Origin: Oxyruncus cristatus
Taxonomy: Eukaryota; Chordata; Aves; Passeriformes; Cotingidae
DNA length: 64,000 bases
Direction: 5' to 3'
Assembly: GCA_013399855.1 (NCBI GenBank)
Contig: VXAY01007399.1
Span: 155,889 to 219,888, forward strand
Shown here: piece by piece, positions 1 to 9,522 of the stretch
Layout: each line of letters starts with the position of its first letter
How positions within the stretch are numbered: position 1 is the first letter of the stretch
Notes under the pieces: model-generated
Told to the model about the DNA's origin: nothing
Databases searched by the model: none
What the model saw: only the letters and a program-made list of their open reading frames with translations
Program-made: the position numbers and the translations under genes

Positions 1-325
1 GAGAAATTATTTTATGGTAAGGAAAATAAATAATGCTCAATTCAAGAGAAAGGGCTAAGAAAGAAGAAAGCAAAAGAATATGACAGGTGAAATCCTTGTG
101 TTCTCCTTCCTGCTGCCCATATAATTTCTGTATTTTGCTTTAAGCAACTGCTACTGTAGACACTGAGTTACTATGCAAAACACAACACACTGACTACACC
201 ACACTCTACAGGAAAAGGTGTAAGGCATGGCTGCGACTCTTAAGAGTGGAGAGGCATCCCCATGCAGCTTTCAGGATGCTCCTGCTTATTAGGATTTTAT
301 TATATATTGTCTTAAGTGTTTGGTG

Positions 326-363
326 GGCTTGCCTTTTGCAACCAGGCTTGCCTTTTGCAACCG
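326..363. repeat. 19-base tandem duplication
   Basis: Two adjacent identical copies of a 19-base unit beginning GGCTTGCCTTTTGC lie at 326-344 and 345-363. The absence of differences implies a recent duplication or an assembly or slippage product. Confidence 0.9.
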
Positions 364-459
364 GACTTGTCTATCTCACATTGGCCTTCTTAGCCATCAA
401 CGTGTCTGTAGCAAGCGTGGGTAGAGCCCTTCTCTAATCTTCATTCACGAAGCCTAGCC

Positions 460-488
<29 letters not shown>
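460..488. repeat. GAT trinucleotide microsatellite
   Basis: About nine ATG/GAT units with one GGT interruption. Short, probably polymorphic. Confidence 0.9.
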
Positions 489-490
<2 letters not shown>

Positions 491-702
491 GGTGGGCCTG
501 TGCCTGCCTACTTTACATGATGACAATGCTGCTGGTTTTGAACCCACTGAGGATTATTAGAGTCTATTTAAATCCTGTAGGAAGATAGGTTCTGATTTAA
601 TTTCTATTATGTTGCCGTAGTCTTTATTAAATTCTCAGATATTAAGCATTACAACCAAGTAGGTCCTCGGTGAATCTAGCCTGCAACACATAACAGAAGA
701 TT

Positions 703-721
703 GGGGGAGGGGGTAGGGGGC
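703..721. repeat. G-rich left flank of gap
   Basis: Runs of five G separated by single A or T bases lead straight into the N gap. The spacing fits G-quadruplex formation on the + strand. Confidence 0.8.
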
Positions 722-1133
722 NNNNNNNNNNNNNNNNNNNNNNNNNNNNNNNNNNNNNNNNNNNNNNNNNNNNNNNNNNNNNNNNNNNNNNNNNNNNNNN
801 NNNNNNNNNNNNNNNNNNNNNNNNNNNNNNNNNNNNNNNNNNNNNNNNNNNNNNNNNNNNNNNNNNNNNNNNNNNNNNNNNNNNNNNNNNNNNNNNNNNN
901 NNNNNNNNNNNNNNNNNNNNNNNNNNNNNNNNNNNNNNNNNNNNNNNNNNNNNNNNNNNNNNNNNNNNNNNNNNNNNNNNNNNNNNNNNNNNNNNNNNNN
1001 NNNNNNNNNNNNNNNNNNNNNNNNNNNNNNNNNNNNNNNNNNNNNNNNNNNNNNNNNNNNNNNNNNNNNNNNNNNNNNNNNNNNNNNNNNNNNNNNNNNN
1101 NNNNNNNNNNNNNNNNNNNNNNNNNNNNNNNNN
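722..1133. other. Assembly gap (412 N)
   Basis: 412 unknown bases bounded on both sides by long G runs on the same strand. The missing sequence is probably a G-rich simple repeat that failed to sequence; its true length is unknown. Confidence 0.98.
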
Positions 1134-1186
1134 AGGTGGGGGGGGGGGGGGGGGGGGAAAGGGTGGGGGGGGGGGAGGGCAGGGGG
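1134..1186. repeat. Poly-G right flank of gap
   Basis: A run of 20 G at 1138-1157 is followed by further G runs of 3, 11, 3 and 5. Together with the left flank it is a strong candidate for G-quadruplex formation, or for base-calling error in homopolymer G. Confidence 0.85.
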
Positions 1187-2571
1187 CACAGATTCTGGTC
1201 TCATTCAATTTTTAAATAGCATCAGTTTCTTTTAATTTAATGAGATTATAATCTGGCCTCCTGTCTTTTCATGGCCTTACCATACTACATATTACAATTT
1301 TCACCCATTAGGCTTAAAGAAACATCAACTTAATACTTAGTAAACTAGTTCTGCTTTAAAAGAATAGCACTGATTTGCAATCCAGCTCATGGTTTTAATC
1401 TCTATGTATCTGGCACCTCACCAAGCCTTGGGAGCTATAGTTAAAACAAATGCAGAGAATAAAAAATTTCAAGAGCAAAAAAATGAGAGCTTCTATAAAA
1501 TATCCTATGTTTTAGTGGTAGCTTTACTCTCCAAAATGAATAAATGAATACACCCACTCCTTCATTCTGCTAAGATTAAATGGTATGGTACATTGTATTT
1601 TTAAGGCAGAATTTCTGGGATCACACCCAAAGCTTTCTCCTTGGAAGAGAAAAATGCGACAGTGTTTATGTGATAACCTCAGACATAAAGAGAGAGAGGA
1701 CTTTTCTCTCCTTAGTTCTCTACTGTGAATCTTTTAATAGATCAGCCTCAGTCAGTGGTATAGCAAGCACCACATGAGATTTTCAAAGCTCAGTGTTGAT
1801 TTCAGGCCTGTACCAATTTCACTGATATTTTTAGCAGCCAATGTTTCTTATAGACAGGATGCAATTTCACATGGAAGCATAAGACAAAGCATGACAAACC
1901 CACCTCAGCATGACTGAAGGCCAAGAATGTCAGAGAGAACAGGAACATGCATTTATTAGGTCTTCCAACCCCACATGCTATACTTCACTCCCTGGGCTAA
2001 TATCCATAGGTGAGGGCTACTTTCTAGCTTCCTCATTTTTTAATTGATTTTGACAGCTTTCTAAAAGTTTTGGGTTTATCTCATTGTGGAAGGAACAAAA
2101 GCAGTGTCTCAAAAAATCAATAAACATTCCTATTTTAAATAGTATCTTTGTACCAGGGCAGCTTCCAGAAATTAGCTTCAAACATGATACAAACCTATTC
2201 AATCAGTGTATGCCAACAAGAATTGTGGCTAGAGGTAAGGCTGGAAGTCAGGCAAAATGAGATTTCCCTACAGATTTCTGTTAAGGCTGTAGGGGGTCAG
2301 TACTGTTCCCCCTAACATTTTCATATTCTTCTTACACTAGTGCACTCGAAGAAAGCAACAACAAACCCCAAAACCAAACCCTATAACATGCATGTCAGTA
2401 TCTTACCTTTCAATAATTCAATGGAAAAGATAAAACCTGCAATACAAATGGGCACATTGTCAGCCTAAGCCACAGAGTGGACCATAACATAAACCATTTT
2501 TTTTTCTCACTGGGGTTTTAATTCTCTAAATTAGCAGAGGTAGCTGGGCTCAGCTTAACAATAAATAAACC

Positions 2572-2592
2572 CATTCTGCCATCTACCGGTTG
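2572..2592 (-). promoter_or_regulatory. Weak CTCF-like motif
   Basis: Read on the minus strand this contains CCGGTAGATGGCAG. It agrees with the vertebrate CTCF core at the AGATGGCAG half but differs at two positions of the CCAC half. It is in unique sequence. A match by eye only, so low confidence. Confidence 0.25.
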
Positions 2593-2732
2593 ATCAATAT
2601 CAACTTGGTGAAAATCTGGTTAATTAAAATGTGATACAAATGAAGCAGAATAGGCCCCAAAGTATTCAAAAATTACACAAGGATTATTAGTAAAAATAAA
2701 ACAAGCTACCCAGGATTGTTCTTAATGTATCT

Positions 2733-2782
2733 CATCTTGTGTTCATCTTGTGTTCATCTTGTGTTCATCTTGTGTTCATCTT
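2733..2782. repeat. 11-base minisatellite, 4.5 copies
   Basis: The unit CATCTTGTGTT starts at 2733, 2744, 2755 and 2766, with a partial unit at 2777. The copies are identical, which suggests recent expansion and likely length variation between individuals. Confidence 0.95.
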
Positions 2783-3901
2783 AAAATTATAATAAAACAT
2801 ATTTTGTTTTGCTATAACTTTAACGAAAAGAAAATTCGATCTTGTTTATTTCTGGTGTCACATGACATTTTATTTAAGGAAAAACTGGTAAAAAAATCAG
2901 TTTGATTGCATTAACTAACATATTTAGGTCTCTGAAAAAAAGTTTTCTTACAATTCTTACAATCTTGTCATTCAACTACCAAGTTTCCAACCCCCTTTAA
3001 TCATAAAACTCTCTCCTCTCAATGTTCCCTAGATTTTACTCCTGACTTCTAGTAATTTCTGGTTTATTTTTCAGGTTACAAGTGGTACTGCATTTTCTTT
3101 AATAGAAGTTTCTCCACAAAACATAGGACAACCCATGACAACACTTTCTTAGCTCACTATCAGAAATACTGATGGTCTTAGATTTACTTTTAAATAAAGA
3201 CTAACTTTTCTATGTAGATTTTGCTAGACTTTTATTCAAGATGAATGCTAGTCAATGCAAATCTCAGACAGGGTCACTGATTCAATTTGGAGCAGTTCTT
3301 GCTAACCCTGTTCTCAGGACCACTTTGCAGTCTTGTTTCCTTGACAGTAAAGGTTTTTACACTAGCCTGAAATAGTTTGGGAGGTTTTTGGCAGGGTACG
3401 GTAGTATTTTTGCTGATGCAAACCAGCAAAGATGGCTTTGGTCCATGGTAGTTCTCTTCTCACAGACACACAAAACTTGTGGGTTGAAGGTCTGAGGTTT
3501 AATCTAATATTTACTCGTGAGTGCTTAGTGAAATCAAATCATGGATATACTGTAGCAATAATTTATTTTAAGATGCTAAATGTTAAGGTCCAAAAATTGT
3601 GGGCATCAATTTTGGATTTAAGATTGAACTATTTTGGCTCTTTTAACAACAAAGAGAACCTCTGATTCCTGTATAACCTATGACTCCTCTTTCATATAAG
3701 AAATAGATGGGACCACCCATCTTGCTGGCAGTGCTTTTATTCCAGAGGCCATGTAAGCATAACTGTCCATGTAAGAGTAGTGAGTAGGAGATTTAGTGGG
3801 ACTAACTTATGTTGGGTGAAATCCTGTACACCAAGGTTTTTCAGATCACCAGAGACTGTTTTCTGGATAAAACAGCATCCATCTCCCCATAATTATCATT
3901 T

Positions 3902-4912
3902 TGTGTAGGTGTATAAGGTTTTAGTAGTGGGGGGGCTATAGAGGTGGCTTCTGAAAGGAGCTGCTAGAAGATTCCCCAGGTTGGACTTGTTGCTGGTCAA
4001 GGTCGAGGACAGAAGCAGCAGTGATAGTGTCTCTGCTATAGCATAATTAAGAAGCTGGGGAAGGAGGAAAGAGCCCTGCACAGGAGCAACTGCAGACAGA
4101 GAAGGGAGGACTGACAATGTGTGATAGAAAAAACTATGCAGACACCCTGTTCAAGGAAGAAGGAGGGGGAGAGTATGCTCCAGGCACCAGAACTAAGATT
4201 CCCCTGCAGCCCGTGGTGCAGACCATGGTGAGGCAGGCTGTCCTCCTGCAGACCATGGAGGTTCACAGCGGAGCAGAGATCCACCTGCAGCCCCTGGAGA
4301 ACCCCACGCCGCAGCAAGTGGATGCCTAGAAGAGGCTGCGACCCCATGGAAGTTTGTGCTGGAGCAGGTTTGCTGGCAGGACTTGTGACCCCTAGGGTGG
4401 GGGTCACCGAGAGGGACCACACTGGAGCAGTTTGTGAAGAACTGCAGCCCATGGAAAAGTTCATGGAGGATTGCCTCCCATGGGAGGGACCCCATACTGG
4501 AGTAGGGGAAGAGTGTGAGGAATCCTTCTCCTGAGGAGGAAGGAATGGCAGAGACAACCTATGATGAACTGACCACAACGCCCATTCCCCACTGCCTTGT
4601 ACTTGCTGGTAGGAGGAGGCATAAAAAATTTGAAATGGAGTTGAGCCTGGGATGAAGGAAAGGGTGGGGCAAAGGTGTTTTTAAGATTAGATTTTATTTC
4701 TCATTATCCTACTCTGATTTAATTTGTAAAAAATTAATTTTTTTCTCGAGTCCATTTTGCCCATGATGGGAACTGGTGGGTGATCTCTACCCATCCTTAT
4801 CTTAATCCACAAACCTTTCATTATGTTTTCAGTCCTCTGTCAAGTTAAGGAAGGGCAGTGATAGAGTGGCTTTGCTGGGCACCTGGTATCTAGCCGGGGT
4901 TAACCCTCCGCA
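3902..4912 (+). mobile_element. Solo LTR of an avian endogenous retrovirus (about 1.0 kb)
   Basis: The segment matches, from memory, a common bird LTR family. It starts TGTGTAGG and ends in CA after a segment containing GGGCACCTGG and GGGGTTAACC. The middle (about 4195-4500) holds degenerate repeats of a CTGCAGCCC-ATGG type unit separated by GGAGCAG, characteristic of this family. The expected polyadenylation signal near 4720-4735 appears mutated. No retroviral coding sequence lies on either side, so this is probably a solo LTR left by recombination. I could not find matching target-site duplications. Open frames inside it on both strands (up to 180 codons) are accidental products of the GC-richer repeat structure. 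Family name not assigned. Confidence 0.8.
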
Positions 4913-6597
4913 GTAGGGAACACCCTGAATAGAGAGGAAAGAAATCTATTCCTCAGTATCCTGCCGCTGCATGCAATGCAATGATCCATTAGCCTGGGAC
5001 TACAGGTAAAGATCTCCTCTGATATATACCTGGTATGCTGAAGGTCCTGGATGACTTAAACTGGGATGTTCTGGGACTTGTTACACACAATTAACACTTG
5101 GCCCTCAGAGGATGCAGTCTGAAAGGTTGCCTCTTGTCATGTATTTCATGTCTTCCCTCAACAAGGAAATCAGCACAGAATTCAACCATGGAAAAACAAA
5201 TATGAAAGTTCACCACAAGAAATGGTGAAGAGAAATTGCATGCATGTGTGGGGAATAAAAACCTTTAAAGATTTCCGACAAAAGCTAGTGCTGAAATGCA
5301 GGACCCCAAATTCCATTCCTTTGAAGCTGCATATACAATTTCTTTCTTAATCCCTAGGACAGCTCTAAAACTCCTGGTTGAAGATTATTCTACTGCACTC
5401 AAATACAGACATCAATCACACAGTTCACACTGGAAGTTGCCAAGGGAAGAAAAACATTTCATCAGATCTACATGTGATATGGATTGACTCCCTTTATTTC
5501 CTCTGTTTACTAAAATACACTAGACAGTGTCTGCCCACTGTCACTATACTCCCCACAAGCAGACCTTGATATGACCTCCTGGAGTACCGTATCACACAAT
5601 TAGCCTCGAATATGTCATTATGAATTCAACAGATCTGGGTAAGACAGCTTCGGAACAACTAACCTGTTTCTGCATATTGTCTTGTACTAGGAGGTCTTCA
5701 GCATAAAAGTTCAATACCTTGTCATTTTCTCCTCTAACCTTTGTTTAAAAAAGAAATCAGAGATTAAAAGTTAACACATCAGTAGTGAAAAACCAAGCTT
5801 GTATCAACTCATCACACACAGAATAAAGAGCTGCAAGCTCACACCCACTTAGCCTGCTGCATTAGTACAAGGAAAGTCAAGACCTTTCCAGTATGCTGAG
5901 TGCCTTCACCTAAAACTGACAACTCCTGGGCAGATCCAGGCCATTTGCAAGTGGAGTTGGATCAACTGGCTTTTAAACCCTAAGCCTAGACAATGAGAAG
6001 AGGTGAAAAAGGAACTACAGCAATGAGACACAGTGATTGCAACATGTTTACAATAGCTGCTTTGGGAGTAGGCTGGGCTGCTTCAATTAGACTCCAGCAA
6101 AGCTTTTGGTAAGGGAATAGAGAACGACAACAATATCCTAAGTCTGTCATCTGTGTTACTTTAATATGTCATGTGTGATCTCAAGGAAGGCTAAAATGAA
6201 AACCAGGGATGTTGAGTTTGATAAAAGATACATTAATACAAACATTTCTCATGTGACATGATTTGTACAGTTCTAAAAGAACCTTGGGAATGGTGGAAAA
6301 GGCAAGCAGGGTGATTTAATCAGAGAACATGGCAAGCAATGAGTATGCACTAAGATTATAGAAAAGGGTAAGCCACAAAATCAGCCAAAAGAGAAAACTT
6401 CCTTTTTAATTACAGACTTACACATAACAGTGCACATACATTATTACATTGATTTTTGCAACTGTTTCTAATTTGTTAACCAAAACTTTAACTTTGCCTT
6501 TTCAGGAGTGAATTTATTTTCTTTTGCAAATTGATTCCATTTGAAATGTGAGTACAGGCAGCTTTAGAAAACACAATTGTGTTGGCTTTATGCCAAC
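4913..6597. other. Unique DNA between two LTRs, no gene seen
   Basis: Only short overlapping open frames are present (63 codons at 5296-5487 and 5378-5569), with no recognisable domain. No repeat family recognised. Confidence 0.6.
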
Positions 6598-7170
6598 TGT
6601 CCGAACCCACAGGGAAAGCCTCCCCCTCCCTTCTTCCCTCAGGGCAAAGGAAAAAAAACTACAGAAACCGAAGAACCCGAAAGCAACCTAATTATATCAA
6701 TATATATATATTTGTATGTATTTACAGTTATATACAGCTAGAATACTATATACAATATTCGGGATCCCGAGTACAACCCCCTCCCCCGGAGGGAAAGGGA
6801 AAAAGGAAAAGGGGAAAAAAAAAAAATATACACGATCAAAAACTAAGAACCAGTAAAACAAAGACTGGAAAAAATCAGTCTCACCACGTCCCTTAGAACA
6901 ACAGGATGGCCTGGCACAGCCGGCACTCCCCACTCTCCCGCGTGGCAGATCAGTAGTCACTGCAGGCCTCAACTCCAGATAAGCAAGACCAACGCAGAGA
7001 ACCACTGCTCCTGAACCTCACCGGAAGAGAGAGAGAGAGGGAGCTTCCACTCCCTTTTTATTTATACCTTTGCTTAAGTAAAAATCGTATGGAATACTGG
7101 GAACATGGCCTTGGTTCCTTGGTTACAACCTGGTTACCAAGGGAGGCCTAGAATCAAAACCACTACAACA
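6598..7170 (-). mobile_element. Solo LTR of an endogenous retrovirus, minus strand (573 bp)
   Basis: Read on the minus strand the element starts TGTTGTAGTGG and ends with ACA, the usual TG...CA ends. A strong TATA box (TATAAATA) lies about 105 bases into the minus-strand sequence, followed by a GA-rich stretch, as in a U3/R promoter region. An AT-rich segment and a T/C-rich segment make up the rest. No gag, pol or env sequence adjoins it. I could not find a clean target-site duplication, so the exact ends may be off by a few bases. Open frames of 102-105 codons overlapping it are not credible genes. Family name not assigned. Confidence 0.65.
7059..7066 (-). promoter_or_regulatory. TATA box of the minus-strand LTR
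   Basis: TATAAATA on the minus strand, preceded by GCAAAGG and followed by AAAAGG. It is the strongest TATA match seen within an LTR in the window and would direct transcription toward lower coordinates. Confidence 0.6.
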
Positions 7171-9223
7171 ATGTAAGTTTTTCATTGATAAACAGGACAG
7201 CCAGAGCCCTTTCTGTAGTCCTGTGGCTGACTGGCAGAATTTGTCTCCATACTGCTAAATGTTTTTAATATCTATCCAAACAAGGTTGGATTCATGAAAA
7301 TGGATGCTGGAAATGGTCCATAGCCCATATCCATCACCAGCTCTCTGGGAATCATTTCTTACCCTGACTCAGACCTGAGACAAAGTCTGTGCTGTTAGTT
7401 CAAATACAGATAATCAAATTACCCAAGAGGCTTTCTGACACTTTTTTAATTAACTACAATAGTCTGTGTCCTCAGAATTCCCAAATATATGATCAACACT
7501 ACTTTTATGAAACTTTTTGAGGTCCCCACTATCAAGTAAAAGATTTAGAAATCACAGGATTTTTATCCTCTGTTCTTTTTCCAGGTTGCAGGCATTGAAG
7601 ATAGCAACCACCCAGCACCTCCCTTTTGACACAGCATGTCCCTCTCTTTTAAACACTACAGTATTCACACAGTGACGTTGATCCCACGTGACTATTTTTC
7701 ACAGAAAGGGCATCCATCATCATAAGCTTGAATGGAAACGGACAATGCCTGCATAATCACATGAATCAGAGAAAAGTGACTGCAGAAGTCTTCTCAAGTA
7801 TTCACCAAAGAAAACGAATAAGAAGCATCCCTGCTCTTAGAAATAAGATTCATCACATAGTCACAACAGAATTATGAGACCTTTCCTGTGGTGAATATTT
7901 GTCTGCATGAAGAATAGTAACATTCCAGTCAAAGTGTCCATGTTAACAGACCTGATATCTAAGCTTATTTCCAGTCGCCTCAAGTAATTAGCTTGTAAAA
8001 GCTACCTGGTACACAAACTTTTGACAGGGATGTTAAAGGCTTGCTGACTATGTGACTGGCTGGGGCAGATGCTCAGCAGAGAACTCATGAAAATGAGATT
8101 GCATTATGTATCAGTGTTGTCTCCATATTGTTCTAAAGACATATCTGCAGAAGAAGCCAAAACTCCATGTGCTTCCTAGCAGCGAATCCAAATTTCTCAA
8201 TTCATAATCTAATAACCTCACACTGATTTCACCACAATATCATATATTCTTGAAAAAGTTTCCAGGTCCTATTGGATCAGAAATTGTTGGTATCAGATAT
8301 AATTAGCTACTTCTTCTTAGAAGTTGAGCTGAAATAAAGGGATAAAGAGATGAAGAAAAATAATAAAGAAATTAACTGAATATATTTAAATGCAAGGGAA
8401 ATTTAGCCTGAGTTTGGGAAGAGGGTTTCATTTCATTTTGAAGAATTTTTCAGCAAAATCAAATGAAAAGAGAGTTTATTTTGCCAGCATTTGCATGGAA
8501 TTTTGCATCGTATTTTGCCATCAGACAATTGTTTTCTTATCTGGCTTACATTTGGGATTTGAGGAGGGACACATACAGCCTCTGCTGCTGGTGCTTTGTA
8601 TCGTAAAATCTTCCTCAGTCCCTTTATTTAGAAATAACTTCCATCATCATGATGATCTTATCATAAGTACTTTCTAGTATCCAGCGTTACCAAGGCAGTA
8701 AGTTCAAGCTGGGGAACATTTGAGAGCTACTTGACCTGTGTAGTGAACATAAAGAACCATCTCTAACAGTAGACAGAAAGATGTGGGTTTTAACATGAGC
8801 CCCTCAGAAACCAATGTTACTTTCTTTCACTTCTATGAAATGCCTAAAATAGTAGTTCACTGAAGAGCTTGCAGTATGAAGCAAGGCTTTGTGGTCACTA
8901 AAGAGAGAAAAAGCTGTTGCTCAACTAAATGCCCTCATTACTCTTTAGCAATGTTTGTACCTGGCTTGTTAACTCACCAACGTCTGGAAGAAAATTCTGA
9001 TGTATGTAACTGGACAACCAAAATATTTTGCATGGCAATTCAGATTGTCTTCCAACACATCATAAACACTTTAAATGTAGTAAGTGAGCACGTGTGCCAC
9101 GTCTCCCTTAAACCCTGCCTGGTATAACACAACACGTATCTTGATATGGCACTTTAGTTTTGTGTTTTGAGAGACATAAAAGTTGTCAAACCTATGTATA
9201 ATCTACTTTTTGAACGTAAAGTG

Positions 9224-9243
9224 CCACCACTAGATGGTGCCAG
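9224..9243 (+). promoter_or_regulatory. CTCF-like motif
   Basis: The core CCACTAGATGGTGCC at 9227-9241 agrees well with the vertebrate CTCF consensus: CCAC, AG, then a GG-rich half ending in GC. It lies in unique sequence outside any recognised repeat. A motif match alone does not show binding. Confidence 0.45.
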
Positions 9244-9487
9244 AAGTTCACAGTAGTGGCTTCAACGGGAGCATTTAGGTTGATCATCAGGGCTACAGTG
9301 AGCTTCTCCTTACTATACAAACTCGAGCATGCATATTCCTTCAAGGTTATGATACCAACTCTTGAAAAAAAAAGGAACAATATAAAAAAAAATTACAAAC
9401 TAGAAGAAAAAAGCTATTGAAATCACAGTGCCCAGAAATAGGCAGGCTGAACTGAACAAGCAGGACTGAATCTCGATATGTGACATA

Positions 9488-9522
9488 TTATTATGATATA
9501 TAAGTTATATATATATATTATG
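9488..9522. repeat. TA-rich simple repeat
   Basis: Mostly alternating T and A, including about nine TA units, able to form hairpins. Typical of AT-rich vertebrate intergenic DNA. Confidence 0.8.

Larger units (their letters stand above)
1..721. other. Unique AT-rich DNA, no gene seen
   Basis: No recognisable gene. A 63-codon open frame at 246-437 would encode a hydrophobic peptide, but it overlaps a 19-base tandem duplication and shows no family resemblance, so I treat it as chance. The stretch also holds a GAT repeat and ends in G-rich sequence at the assembly gap. Confidence 0.6.
1187..3901. other. Unique DNA, no gene seen
   Basis: No open frame here exceeds 80 codons and none resembles a known family. 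The stretch holds an 11-base minisatellite and a weak CTCF-like motif, described separately. Base composition is AT-rich with short A and T runs. Confidence 0.6.

Noticed and set aside
635..1219. Open frames of 170-190 codons across the N gap
   Set aside because: Mostly unknown residues from N bases, with the rest encoded by poly-G.
4036..4578. 180-codon minus-strand open frame
   Set aside because: Lies wholly inside an LTR and is antisense to its repeated units; overlapping frames are open on both strands, as expected from the repeat structure.
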